Shown: positions 33,174-41,795, counted from the first letter of the stretch. The stretch is DNA of 42,044 nt from JBBDMX01 sp040878035 (GCA_040878035.1 JBBDMX010000005.1:1-42044); one strand, 5' to 3'. Translations and numbers: made by a program. The notes: generated by a model from the letters alone, not told the origin.

Positions 33174-34595
33174 ATGAGTTCACCTATCCAACGCGAACTG
33201 CTGCGGCGTCTGCCGTCGGTCAACGACTTGCTCAGGAGCCAGCGGGCCAGCGCGTGGCTGGCGCGGCAGCCGCAACCGCTGGTGGCCGACTGTCTGCGCA
33301 CGGCGGTGGCGCAGTTGCGCCAGCAGATCCTCGGCGACGATGGCGGGCGCTGCGGGGCGCACCATGTCGATGACCAGGCGGTGCTGGATCGGGCCGAGGC
33401 CCAGTTGGCGCAGCGGACGCGGCCGCGTTTGCGCGGCGCGATCAACGCCACGGGCATCATTCTGCATACGGGGCTGGGCCGGGCCGTCCTGCCGGCGTGC
33501 GTCGTTGACAGCATGGTCGAGGAGCTTAAGGGCTACGTCACCCTGGCGGTGGACCGCGACAGCGGCCAGCGCGTCAACCGTGACCTGGTGGTCGAGCCGC
33601 TGCTGTGCGAACTGACCGGCGCCGAGGCGGCGACGGTGGTGAATAACAACGCGGCGGCGACGATGCTGGTGCTGGCGGCGCTGGGCGCCGGGCATGAAGT
33701 GATCGTCTCGCGCGGTGAGCTGATCGAGATCGGCGGGGAGTTCCGCCTGCCCGACGTGATGGCGCAGAGCGGCGCCCGCATGGTGGAGGTCGGGGCCACC
33801 AACCGCACGCACCTGCGCGACTATGAGCGGGCTATCACGCCGCAGACGGCGCTGCTGTTCCGCGCCCACCCGAGCAACTACCGCATCGTCGGCTTTGCCA
33901 GCAGCGTGCCGGTGACCGAGCTTGGGGCACTGGCCCATGCGCGGGGACTGGCGGTGGTGGACGACCTGGGCGCCGGGGCGCTGGTGGGGCTGGAGCAGTT
34001 CGGCCTGCCGCACGAGCCGACGATGGGCGAGTCGATCGCCGCCGGCGCTGACGTGGTGCTGGCCAGCACGGACAAGCTCATTGGCGCAGGACAGGGCGGC
34101 GTGATCGTGGGCCAGCGCGAGCTGATCGAGAAGATCCGCAAGCATCCGCTGGCGCGGGCGGTGCGTGCCGACAAAATGTGCCTGATGGCGCTGGAGCGGA
34201 CGCTGCCGCTGTTCCGCGATATGGAGCGGCTCAAGCGTGAGCATCCGATGTATCGCATGCTGGCGGCGCCGATGGCCGAGTTGAGCGCTCGCGCCGCCGT
34301 CTTGGCTGCGGCCGTCGCTGAGGCGGCGCCGACCGCGGACGTGTCAGTCGCCGACGACGTGGGCTACCTGGGCTCAGGATCGCTGCCGATGGAAGCCCTG
34401 CCGACCAAGGTGGTGAACCTGCGCCACGGTTCCGTGAAGACCGATCATCTGGCCCGCGCCCTGCGCCTCGACGAGGCATGCGTGTTCGCACGCGTCGCCG
34501 ACAACGCGGTGGTCATGGACGTCCGCACCATGACTGATGAGCAGGTACCAACAGTAGCCGCGGCGATCGGGCGAAGCTTGAATACCGGGGACTAG
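33174..34595 (+). CDS. selA: L-seryl-tRNA(Sec) selenium transferase
   Basis: This 473-aa PLP enzyme converts seryl-tRNA(Sec) to selenocysteyl-tRNA(Sec) using selenophosphate. Family features: the N-terminal LLRRLPSVNDLLRSQ, INATGIILHTGLGRAVLP, TVVNNNAAATMLVLAAL, RGELIEIGGEFRLPDVMAQS, LGAGAL before the PLP lysine, and Lys about 300 in ASTDKLIGAGQGGVIVG. Length matches E. coli SelA (463 aa). The frame is open upstream to 32913 but reads through a repeat; ATG 33174 gives the family start. selB follows after a 150-bp gap that holds a palindromic repeat. selC and selD were not found in the window. Confidence 0.96.
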   Translation: MSSPIQRELLRRLPSVNDLLRSQRASAWLARQPQPLVADCLRTAVAQLRQQILGDDGGRCGAHHVDDQAVLDRAEAQLAQRTRPRLRGAINATGIILHTGLGRAVLPACVVDSMVEELKGYVTLAVDRDSGQRVNRDLVVEPLLCELTGAEAATVVNNNAAATMLVLAALGAGHEVIVSRGELIEIGGEFRLPDVMAQSGARMVEVGATNRTHLRDYERAITPQTALLFRAHPSNYRIVGFASSVPVTELGALAHARGLAVVDDLGAGALVGLEQFGLPHEPTMGESIAAGADVVLASTDKLIGAGQGGVIVGQRELIEKIRKHPLARAVRADKMCLMALERTLPLFRDMERLKREHPMYRMLAAPMAELSARAAVLAAAVAEAAPTADVSVADDVGYLGSGSLPMEALPTKVVNLRHGSVKTDHLARALRLDEACVFARVADNAVVMDVRTMTDEQVPTVAAAIGRSLNTGD

Positions 34596-34597
34596 CC

Positions 34598-34726
34598 CTT
34601 TGGAGTGCGGCGGCCTCGACGCCGCTTTAGCTTGCGGCGGAGCCGCTCAAGAACACCGCACGTATCACGGAGCCATAGATGCTCCGCGTCGAGCCAAAGC
34701 GGCGTCGCAGCCGCCGCACTCCAAAG
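34598..34726. repeat. palindromic repeat between selA and selB
   Basis: The left arm CTTTGGAGTGCGGCGGCCTC then GACGCCGCTTTAG pairs with the reverse complement of the right arm, which ends GCCGCCGCACTCCAAAG. The arms are about 45 bp with few mismatches and the middle is about 35 bp. It begins 3 bp after the selA stop codon. Confidence 0.85.
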
Positions 34727-34745
34727 AGAGCATCGTACTCCAATC

Positions 34746-36782
34746 ATGCCCCCCGCACGCAAGAACATCATGCTCGGCACCGCGGGCCACGTCGATCATG
34801 GCAAGACCTCGCTGGTGAAGTTGCTGACCGGCTGCGACACCGATCGCCTGGCGGAGGAGAAGGCCCGCGGCATGACCATCGAGCTGGGCTTTGCGCCCTG
34901 CCGCATGGCGGATGACCGTATCGTGGGCATCGTGGACGTGCCCGGCCACGTGTCCTTCATCCGCAACATGGTCGCCGGGGCGCACGGCGTGGACGTCATG
35001 ATCCTGGTCGTCGCCGCCGACGATGGCGTCATGCCCCAGACCCGCGAGCACCTGGACGTGCTCACCCTCATGGGCGCCCGCCAGGGGCTGATCGCACTGA
35101 CCAAGATCGACCTGGTGGACGCCGAGATGCGCGAGCTGGCCACCGCGGAGCTGCGCGACTTTCTCAAGGGCACGTTCCTGGCGGATGCGCCGATCTGTCC
35201 GATGTCCAACCTGACGGGCGCGGGCTTTGACGAGTTCTTTGCGGCCTTGGAGCAACAGGTGTCGGCCTGCGTGCCGCGGCCGGGCGCCGACCGCGGGCCG
35301 CTGCGTCAGTGGGTCGAGCGCAGCTTCACGGCCCACGGTTTTGGCGTGGTGGCTTCGGGCATTCCCAGCGGCGGGCGGGTGCAACTTGGCGACGGCCTGC
35401 GGGTCGTGCCCGGCGGCCGGCGCGGGCAAGTCCGGGGGCGGGTCCGACGGTTGCAGGTGTATGGTGAGAACGCCGACAGCGCAGGCGCGGGGGAATGCGT
35501 GGCCGTGAATCTCGCTGATGTGGACCTGGCCGATGTGCCGCGCGGCGTGCTGCTCACCAGCTCCGACACGCTCGAAGCGGTGCAATATGCCGCCGCCCAG
35601 ATGCGCTTGCTGAGCCGCCTCAAACGCCCGCTCAAGGACGGCACGCAGGTGCATCTGCACGTGGGCACGGCCCATGGCCTGGCGAAAGTGGCCCTGCTTC
35701 AGGGCGGACCCCTGCTCCCCGGCGCCCAGACCCTTGTGCAGCTTTACTTTGATCGGCCCCTGCCTGTGACGCCCGGCGATCGCTTTGTCATTCGCCTGCA
35801 CGTGGACGACCAGGGCGGCCTGACCACCATCGGCGGCGGGCGCATCCTGGCGACCCATCACCCGCGCCTGCGGCGCAAGCGGCCGGAGATTCTCGCCGCC
35901 CTGGCGGCCCGTGCCGCGGCCATCGACAGCCCGCCGGCCTGGTGCCTGGCGCTGCTCATCGAGGCCGACACGCCACGCACGAGCGCCGAGCTGGCGGCAG
36001 CGGCCCATCTGCTGCAAAGCGAAGTCGAGGCGATCATCGCGCCATTGCGGAGCGACGGCTTGGTCATCGACGTGGACAGCCGCCGTCTGGTGGCGCGTGC
36101 GACCCTGGAAGAGATCGCCGATCGCATGGTGACGTACCTGAGCCAGTATCACGCGGATCACTCCGATCAACAGGGCGTGGGCCTGGGGGGGCTGACGGCG
36201 GCGCTGGCGTGCGACCCGGCGGTCACCGCGGCCGCCAGCCAGATCCTCATCGACCGCCGCGTCGCCTCCTGGCAAGGCGACCTGCTGGCGTTGGCGACCC
36301 ATCGGCCGCTGATCGATGCCGCCGACGGGCGCCTGCTTGACGCCATCGCTCACGCCTATCGCCCCGAGCAGATGGCCTCGCCGCGCCCGGCCGAACTGGC
36401 GCTGGCCCTGCACGAGCCGGTCAAACGGATCGAACGGCTGATTCAACTGCTCATCGATCGGCGCGAGCTGGTCCGCTTGACCGACCAGATCATCATGCAT
36501 CGCCAGGCGGTGGACGCCGCCGAGGCCGTCGTCCGCGCGCTCTTTGTCCGCAGCGCTTCCGGCGGCACCTCCGGTGGCACTTCCGGGGGCGTTTCCGGGG
36601 GCACTTCCGGGGGCACTTCCGAGGGGCGCTTCACCACTGCCGAGTATCGCGACGCCCTGGGCATCAGCCGCAAGTACGTCATCCCCTTGCTGGACTACTT
36701 CGATCGCACCCGCCTGACGGTCCGCCATGGCAGTGTCCGCACTCGCGGCGCCAAGCTGCGTGAACCGTTGCCTCAGGGATGA
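34746..36782 (+). CDS. selB: selenocysteine-specific elongation factor
   Basis: This 678-aa GTPase delivers Sec-tRNA to UGA codons marked by a SECIS element. EF-Tu-like G motifs: GTAGHVDHGKTSLVK (about 10-24), the switch region AEEKARGMTIELGF, DVPGHVSFIRNMVAG and LTKIDLVDAE. Domains 2 and 3 follow, then several winged-helix domains that bind the SECIS. Between the third and last winged helix is a low-complexity Gly-Gly-Thr-Ser linker encoded by a 12-bp tandem repeat. ATG 34746 is chosen; the longer frame upstream crosses the repeat. It is next to selA, as usual. Confidence 0.96.
   Translation: MPPARKNIMLGTAGHVDHGKTSLVKLLTGCDTDRLAEEKARGMTIELGFAPCRMADDRIVGIVDVPGHVSFIRNMVAGAHGVDVMILVVAADDGVMPQTREHLDVLTLMGARQGLIALTKIDLVDAEMRELATAELRDFLKGTFLADAPICPMSNLTGAGFDEFFAALEQQVSACVPRPGADRGPLRQWVERSFTAHGFGVVASGIPSGGRVQLGDGLRVVPGGRRGQVRGRVRRLQVYGENADSAGAGECVAVNLADVDLADVPRGVLLTSSDTLEAVQYAAAQMRLLSRLKRPLKDGTQVHLHVGTAHGLAKVALLQGGPLLPGAQTLVQLYFDRPLPVTPGDRFVIRLHVDDQGGLTTIGGGRILATHHPRLRRKRPEILAALAARAAAIDSPPAWCLALLIEADTPRTSAELAAAAHLLQSEVEAIIAPLRSDGLVIDVDSRRLVARATLEEIADRMVTYLSQYHADHSDQQGVGLGGLTAALACDPAVTAAASQILIDRRVASWQGDLLALATHRPLIDAADGRLLDAIAHAYRPEQMASPRPAELALALHEPVKRIERLIQLLIDRRELVRLTDQIIMHRQAVDAAEAVVRALFVRSASGGTSGGTSGGVSGGTSGGTSEGRFTTAEYRDALGISRKYVIPLLDYFDRTRLTVRHGSVRTRGAKLREPLPQG
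36561..36620 (+). repeat. 12-bp tandem repeat inside selB
   Basis: Five units of the type GGGGGCACTTCC encode GGTS or GGVS, giving a flexible linker before the final SECIS-binding winged helix. Because the unit is a multiple of three, copy number can change without breaking the frame. Confidence 0.9.
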
Positions 36783-36979
36783 CTTGGGCGGGCGCCCAGG
36801 AAGGCAGGGGCGGCGCAGCAGGGGAGTGGCGGAGCGGGCAGGCCGGGGAGGGGGAACGCAGGAACAAGCATGACATGGGCTTGCTCATGGATGGCTGCCA
36901 CCTTGTATTCTTTTGGCGCTACCGGACAAGCCACAGTGGGTCGTGCAGAGCCCAGGACCCAAAGGGAAAGGGGCCCGGA

Positions 36980-38425
36980 TCACGCTCCGCCGCCCAGTCC
37001 GAAAAACGCGCGCATTTTGTGCAGGATTTCCGCCGTCAGGGTACGTTGTTGACTGGGCAGTATCGGGTCGTCCAATTGCCGCAGGCGCGCTTCGTTGCGC
37101 AGCCGGCGATCCGCCAGCACGTGCGACAGTGCCTCGGCGATGTGCCCGCGGCGCTGGAGCACGGGCGCGACATGTTCGTGCGTCAACTCATATACCGTGG
37201 ACTCGGAGATGGCCGTGACCGTGGCGGAGCGTGGCTCGCCGCTGAGGAGCGACATTTCGCCAAAGAACTGCCCCGGCGCGATTTGCCCCACCACCTGCTT
37301 GCTGCCGTTGTTGTTCACGCTCACTTGCAGCAGCCCGTCCACCAGGACAAACAGCGACGACCCCGGCTCGCCCTGGCGCACCACCTGGGCGTTCATGGCG
37401 ATGCGTCGCTCGACCAGCCCCGCCGCCAGTTGTCGCGTGTCCTCGTCATCCAAGCCGGCAAACAGCTCCGTACGCGCCAGCAATGTGTGACGGTCGGTGA
37501 CGCGATCGATCTGGCGCGGCGGCATCGGCGCCATGTAAAGGTCCCGCTGGGGCAGCGCCACCCGCATGCCTGCATGCCACAGGTGCTGGCTGATGCTCGT
37601 CGCCACCGCGTCGCCCACGACATTGATCTCCATGTAGCTGGTGAGATAGAACCGGCAGCGGTAGACCACGCCGTCGTGGCCGAATTCCTTGACGACCACG
37701 TCCGGCGGGGGATCGACGCGAATGCCCGGCGCCGCGCGCAATGCCGCCAGCAGCACCCGCTTGCCGTCCACCACCGGCACCGCGAATTCCAGGGTCACCG
37801 GTAGTTCCGTGCGGAAGTAGTGCAGGGGCAGATCGTAGTTGAGAAATCGCCGTTCACCGATGAAGCTGTTGGGCAGCACGACGGTGACGTCGTCAAGCGT
37901 CACCAGATGCGTGGCCCGCCAGTTCATGCCCACCACTTTGCCCGCCACGCCGTCGATGCTGATCCAGTGCCCCAGGCTGAAGGGCTTTTCAAAGCTCAGG
38001 GCGATGCCCGAGAAAAAATCACTGATCATGCGCTGAAGCGCCAGACCCAGCACGATGCCGATGACCCCCGAGCTCAGCAGCAGGGCGTCGATCGCCTGGT
38101 TGTAGATCACGCGGATGATGACCACCAGGACCAGGGCGTACAGGGTGACGCGCACCATGGCCACCAGCAGTCGCGGTGGTGCGGCTCCGGTGCGGCGCTG
38201 CACCACCGACTCCCAGAGGAACACGTCGATGAGCACCGAGCCCAGCCACGCGGACGCCAGGCACAACGCAGCGAGCAAGCCCAGAAACAGCGTCTGCCCC
38301 GCCGCCGGGCGCGGCGGAATGCCCAGCACGCCCAGCCACGCCTCGCCATAGCGCGCCAATAGCGCCAACAGCAGCGTCACCGCCAGGGGGAACACCAACC
38401 GGATATAGCGCGGTCGCACACTCAC
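36980..38425 (-). CDS. MscS-family channel with C-terminal cyclic-nucleotide-binding domain
   Basis: This 481-aa inner-membrane protein has about four N-terminal membrane helices. The pore-lining helix and MscS signature are in SSGVIGIVLGLALQRMISDF FSGIALSFEKPF (about 118-150, split here). A beta domain follows (DDVTVVLPNSFIGERRFLNY). A CAP-family cyclic-nucleotide-binding domain at about 325-440 has the phosphate-binding cassette GEMSLLSGEPRSATV with the expected Glu and Arg. This is the arrangement of bacterial cyclic-nucleotide-gated MscS-like channels, so gating may respond to cAMP or cGMP as well as or instead of tension. The 197-bp gap before it (36783-36979) shows no gene. Confidence 0.9.
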   Translation of the reverse strand: MSVRPRYIRLVFPLAVTLLLALLARYGEAWLGVLGIPPRPAAGQTLFLGLLAALCLASAWLGSVLIDVFLWESVVQRRTGAAPPRLLVAMVRVTLYALVLVVIIRVIYNQAIDALLLSSGVIGIVLGLALQRMISDFFSGIALSFEKPFSLGHWISIDGVAGKVVGMNWRATHLVTLDDVTVVLPNSFIGERRFLNYDLPLHYFRTELPVTLEFAVPVVDGKRVLLAALRAAPGIRVDPPPDVVVKEFGHDGVVYRCRFYLTSYMEINVVGDAVATSISQHLWHAGMRVALPQRDLYMAPMPPRQIDRVTDRHTLLARTELFAGLDDEDTRQLAAGLVERRIAMNAQVVRQGEPGSSLFVLVDGLLQVSVNNNGSKQVVGQIAPGQFFGEMSLLSGEPRSATVTAISESTVYELTHEHVAPVLQRRGHIAEALSHVLADRRLRNEARLRQLDDPILPSQQRTLTAEILHKMRAFFGLGGGA

Positions 38426-38581
38426 GCAAACTCTCCAGTCGCCAGCAGCATAGACTGGCGCCGACCGGCCTCCAAGTGAGCGGATCGCCGCGCCACGGCA
38501 ACTGACGTATCATCGGCTAGAATAGAGCCGTTCCATGCGGTCCCGTCTCCACGTCACATTCCCCTTTGCAGGAGTTTGCCC

Positions 38582-39079
38582 ATGCTGGATGCCAAGATCG
38601 AAGCCGCCCTCAACAAGCAGATCAACCACGAAATCACCGCCGCCTATCACTACCTGGCCATGGCGGCCTGGTGCGAGCACGAAAGCCTCACCGGCTTTGC
38701 AAGCTGGATGAAGCTGCAGCGCCAGGAGGAACTCAAGCACGCCCAGAGGTTCTTCGACTACCTCAACGACCGCGGCGGCACGGTCGCCCTCCAGCCCATC
38801 GAGGCGCCCAAGGGCAAATTCAAGTCGCCCAAGGACGTCTTTCTCCGCGCCTTCGAACTCGAGCAGATCAACACCAAGGCCATCTACGACCTGTATCAAC
38901 TGGCCCTGGACCTCAAAGACTTCGCCACACAAAGCATGCTCAAGTGGTTCATCGACGAGCAGGTCGAAGAGGAGAAAACCGCCCGCGAGATCGAGGACCT
39001 CTTGGAACTGGCCGCCGACAACAAGAGCGCGCTGCTCCTGCTTAACCGCCAACTCGGCGAGCGCACGGCGGCGGAATAA
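38582..39079 (+). CDS. ftnA: ferritin
   Basis: This 165-aa iron-storage protein of the bacterial non-heme ferritin type assembles into a 24-mer shell. All ferroxidase residues fall at the E. coli FtnA numbers: Glu17 (INHEITAAY), Glu50 and His53 (EELKHAQ), Glu94 (ELEQIN) and Gln127 (DEQVEEE). GCAGGAG precedes ATG 38582 by 7 nt. It is transcribed alone, divergent from the MscS-like gene; no clear Fur box is seen in the intergenic region. Confidence 0.95.
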   Translation: MLDAKIEAALNKQINHEITAAYHYLAMAAWCEHESLTGFASWMKLQRQEELKHAQRFFDYLNDRGGTVALQPIEAPKGKFKSPKDVFLRAFELEQINTKAIYDLYQLALDLKDFATQSMLKWFIDEQVEEEKTAREIEDLLELAADNKSALLLLNRQLGERTAAE

Positions 39080-39201
39080 GACCGCTGGCGGTGCTTCTTC
39101 CTGCTTCGGCAGAGGCGAAGTCCCATTGAGCCGGCGGCGGCCCCGGATGTCGGAACGGAAGAGCTTCTTGGGCGTGGCTCATTGCATCGGGTCACCGGTG
39201 C

Positions 39202-39447
39202 GTGTGCCGCAATAACGTCGGCGATTGGCCGCTGCATGCCGTCGAATACCATGGCCAGGGGCGCGGCTTCGAGTTCTACACGGCCAAAGACGACGCCATG
39301 CTGCAAGATGCTGACTGCGGTCTCTTCAGCCGGGATGGCAAGAGCAAAGGCACGCTGCGCAACGTCCGCAAGATGGCCGAACAAGGCAAACCGTCCGCGG
39401 TTTACGTCTCGCCGATCAAGAAATTCGTCACGGTCCGCAATCCGTAG
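39202..39447 (+). CDS. short hypothetical protein, possible truncated SLOG-like protein
   Basis: This is an 81-aa ORF with a GTG start. The segment FEFYTAKDDAMLQDADCGLF SRDGKSKGTLRNVRKMAEQG (split here) resembles the C-terminal half of small SLOG/YspA-type nucleotide-binding-fold proteins, where a KD-xx-M...AD-x-GL...DGKS-x-GT pattern is common. The N-terminal half of that fold is missing, so this is probably a remnant with its 5' end lost. The flanks 39080-39201 and 39448-39629 show no further gene; the latter contains a lone CCCTCTCTCCC half-hairpin. Function unknown. Confidence 0.45.
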   Translation: MCRNNVGDWPLHAVEYHGQGRGFEFYTAKDDAMLQDADCGLFSRDGKSKGTLRNVRKMAEQGKPSAVYVSPIKKFVTVRNP

Positions 39448-39629
39448 GATGTCTCATCCCTCTCTCCCGAGTTGATCACCGGCCCAGCCCAACCCGAAGA
39501 CCTGTGCTCCGACAGTTGGCGCGAGACCGGCCCGACGCAAGCCACGTCGGCACCAGCATCTGAATCGATTGGCCGAGATGAACTGTCGCCTCGCTGGTTC
39601 GACCGCGCTCCACCTGCTAAACTCATCGC

Positions 39630-40631
39630 ATGACATCGGTAGCGCAACTGGCAGCAGTTTCCGACGACGAGCAGGGATTGATCGATGAGTTGATCGGCAC
39701 CAAGAACCTCGATGACATCATTCCGAGCTTGGCCCGTGATGCCCGCGCCAACCGGCGTATCGAATCAGTCGTCCGAAGTCGCGAAACTTCACACGAGTTA
39801 ATTCACGGCGACACCCGCACGGCATCGGCACTCAAAGAGAACTCGATCCATCTCGTCGTCACGTCGCCACCCTATTGGACGCTCAAACGCTACAACGAAC
39901 ATGAAGATCAGATGGGCCATGTCGCCGATTATGACCAGTTCATGGCGGCGCTCGACGAGGTCTGGCGGAATTGTTACCGCGCCCTGGTTCCCGGGGGTCG
40001 TTTGATCATTAACGTCGGCGATGTCTGTCTCTCGCGCAAAAAGAATAACGGCCGGCACACCGTCGTTCCGCTTCACGCGACGGTCCAGGAACATTGCAAG
40101 GCCATCGGGTTCGACAACCTCGCCTCGATCATCTGGCACAAGATCGCCAACGCCAAGTACGAAGTCTCCGGCGGTGGCGGGTTCCTCGGCAAACCCTATG
40201 AGCCCAATGCCGTCATCAAGAACGACATCGAGTTCGTGCTGATGCAGCGAAAGCCCGGCGGATACCGCAGTCCTACAAAACAGGAGCGCCTGCTCAGCAT
40301 CATCAGTGCCGAGAACTACCAGACATGGTTCCGCCAAATCTGGTCCGATCTCCGCGGCACCTCGAACCCGAAACACCCCGCGCCGTATCCGCTTGAATTC
40401 GCCGAGCGACTGGTGCGTATGTTCTCGTTCGTCGGCGACACCGTTCTCGATCCGTTCATGGGAACCGGCACGACCAGCCTCGCCTGTGCGCGATGGGGCC
40501 GCAATAGCGTCGGCATCGAACTCGATGCAAAATATTTCGCAATTGCCAAGGATCGTGTCGCTGCGCACGGAGCCGATCTTTATCTCACGTCGACCGTCAA
40601 AACAAGGGTCCACGAACATGCAGGACCTTGA
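39630..40631 (+). CDS. type II DNA methyltransferase (TSPPY class, beta-type order)
   Basis: This 333-aa site-specific DNA methyltransferase has the catalytic motif IV TSPPYWTLKRYNEH at about 79 and the SAM-binding motif I-equivalent DPFMGTGTTSLACARWGRNS at about 273, so motif IV precedes motif I (beta-class order). TSPPY is usual for N4-cytosine enzymes, but N6-adenine methylation is also possible. The late GIELDAKYFAIAKDRV follows motif I as usual. It overlaps the nuclease gene by 14 bp, marking a restriction-modification pair. Codon use is less GC-biased than in core genes, suggesting transfer. Confidence 0.92.
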   Translation: MTSVAQLAAVSDDEQGLIDELIGTKNLDDIIPSLARDARANRRIESVVRSRETSHELIHGDTRTASALKENSIHLVVTSPPYWTLKRYNEHEDQMGHVADYDQFMAALDEVWRNCYRALVPGGRLIINVGDVCLSRKKNNGRHTVVPLHATVQEHCKAIGFDNLASIIWHKIANAKYEVSGGGGFLGKPYEPNAVIKNDIEFVLMQRKPGGYRSPTKQERLLSIISAENYQTWFRQIWSDLRGTSNPKHPAPYPLEFAERLVRMFSFVGDTVLDPFMGTGTTSLACARWGRNSVGIELDAKYFAIAKDRVAAHGADLYLTSTVKTRVHEHAGP

Positions 40632-41331
40632 CCCCGGTCTCCGGGAGGCTGTTCGACATTTCTGGCGTACGCGCCAGCATCAATCGACGCAGCAGAATAG
40701 CGATGACCGCGACCGGGGTAGCAGAAGCGCCGTCACCGGCGGCAAGCAGATGGACGGCTTCATCCGCCTGGTGCGCACGCTCCTGATCGATGCCAGCGTC
40801 CCCGAATCCTGCATCGCCGTGGACAAGCGTGTGGAATTACCTGGCTGGTTTCGCGCCGAGAAGAAATGGGACCTCGTCATTGTCCACAACAACGAACTGC
40901 TTGCCGCGGTCGAGTTCAAGTCGCAGATCGGCCCTTCCTTCGGCAACAATTTCAACAACCGCACCGAAGAAGCCCTCGGCAGCGCCACCGACATCTGGGC
41001 CGCCTATCGCGAGGGCGCATTCAAACCATCCTCGCGGCCATTCCTCGGCTACCTCATGCTGCTGGAAGACTGCGATCGCTCGAGATCTCCCGTGAAGACC
41101 GTAAGCCCGCATTTCCCGGTATTCCCGGAATTCAACGGTGCATCGTACCGTGACCGTTACGCGATCCTGATCGAAAAGCTCCTGCGCGATCGCTTATATG
41201 ATGGCGCCTGTTTCCTGTTGTCCGATGCCGCGTCGGCCACGACAGGCCATTACACCCAGCCACACCCGGAACTGACATTCACCAAGTTCGTCGCGCCACT
41301 GCTGGCGCGTGTGGCGACGATCTGTTCATAA
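40618..41331 (+). CDS. type II restriction endonuclease, XhoI/PaeR7I family
   Basis: This 237-aa nuclease resembles XhoI/PaeR7I enzymes (which cut CTCGAG). The PD-(D/E)xK core is visible as KKWDLVIVHNNELLAAVEFK (Asp about 85, Glu/Lys about 98-100), followed by SQIGPSFGNNFNNRTEEALG SATDIW, a block I associate with this family (split here). GKQMDGFIRLVRTLL lies near the N-terminus. The ATG at 40618 lies inside the methyltransferase gene in another frame, so expression is coupled to the protecting enzyme. Target site is inferred from family resemblance only. Confidence 0.85.
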   Translation: MQDLDPGLREAVRHFWRTRQHQSTQQNSDDRDRGSRSAVTGGKQMDGFIRLVRTLLIDASVPESCIAVDKRVELPGWFRAEKKWDLVIVHNNELLAAVEFKSQIGPSFGNNFNNRTEEALGSATDIWAAYREGAFKPSSRPFLGYLMLLEDCDRSRSPVKTVSPHFPVFPEFNGASYRDRYAILIEKLLRDRLYDGACFLLSDAASATTGHYTQPHPELTFTKFVAPLLARVATICS

Positions 41332-41350
41332 TGTCTCAGGGACCGATAAG

Positions 41351-41388
41351 GGAGGCGGATAAGGGGACAGGAGGCGGATAGGGGGACT
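41351..41388. repeat. 19-bp tandem repeat, two units
   Basis: GGAGGCGGATAAGGGGACA is followed directly by GGAGGCGGATAGGGGGACT, and a degenerate half-unit (GACCGATAAGG) precedes them. It begins the 713-bp gene-free end of the window. Confidence 0.8.
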
Positions 41389-41509
41389 GGGCTTCCCCAC
41401 GAACGGTGGGCGCGACGGGATGAGAGCAGATAAAGGGTCAATAACTGATAGCCAATCGGTGGTGACCGTGGTGACCTCTTTTCGACGTCGTTAGAACGTG
41501 TGTGACAAG

Positions 41510-41595
41510 AGGTCAGAAGTCAGGGATCAGAGATCAGCAAGAGCTCCTTCACCGGGCGTTTTGCATCTGCCTGACCTCTGGCCTCTGATCACTGA
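41510..41595. repeat. imperfect palindrome, AGGTCAGAAGTCAGGGATCA family
   Basis: The left arm (AGGTCAGAAGTCAGGGATCA then GAGATCAG) is matched by the right arm (CTGACCTCTGGCCTCTGATC A) at about 25 positions. The loop is about 35 bp. It is a different motif family from the GATGAACAC palindromes but has the same design. An ORF of 98 codons over this area is repeat-derived. Confidence 0.75.
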
Positions 41596-41634
41596 AACGA
41601 CACATGCGACGTACGCCGCGGCATATGAGAAAGA

Positions 41635-41656
41635 GCGGGGTCAGACCCCGCCTTTT
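41635..41656 (+). terminator. intrinsic terminator candidate
   Basis: GCGGGGTC and GACCCCGC form an 8-bp stem around a single A (effectively a CAG loop) at 41635-41651, followed by CTTTT. It is preceded by AAAGA, so it could act in both directions. It lies about 300 bp after the nuclease gene. Confidence 0.6.
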
Positions 41657-41718
41657 CGTTTCTCTGCACTAATCTGTGGCGATCAGCGGACGAACCTCCT
41701 GGCCCGGCCCAAGGTTCC

Positions 41719-41752
41719 CATCCGTATTCATCCGCGTTCATTTGCGGCTGAG
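41719..41752. repeat. half-copies of dispersed ATTCATCCGCGTTCAT motif
   Basis: CCGTATTCATCCGCGTTCAT followed by TTGCGGCTGAGG is the reverse complement of the GATGAACGCGGATGAA motif seen at 4262 and in the long palindromes. No opposite arm is evident here. Confidence 0.55.
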
Positions 41753-41767
41753 GGCGTCAATTGGGTC

Positions 41768-41795
41768 TTGCCTTCCTCGGTGGCTGTGGTATAAT
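41768..41795 (+). promoter_or_regulatory. sigma70-like promoter candidate
   Basis: TTGCCT (41768-41773) and a consensus TATAAT (41790-41795) are 16 bp apart. It points out of the window. Downstream an ORF open to the window end starts at about 41848 (MYRPGITRKKGCGFF), but much of it is made of TTCGTGTCC repeats, so its status is doubtful. Confidence 0.45.

Noticed and set aside
34665..36728. Long open frame (687 codons) on the minus strand opposite selB
   Set aside because: Its translation is low-complexity and rich in His, Gln, Arg and Gly, as expected from the antisense of a GC-rich gene; selB motifs on the plus strand are decisive.
36783..36979. tRNA-Sec gene (selC) expected near selAB
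   Set aside because: No acceptor stem/T-loop pattern was found here or in the selA-selB gap; the selA-selB gap is a palindromic repeat instead.
41498..41794. 98-codon plus-strand ORF after the restriction genes
   Set aside because: It consists largely of the inverted repeat and the terminator; no protein-like features.
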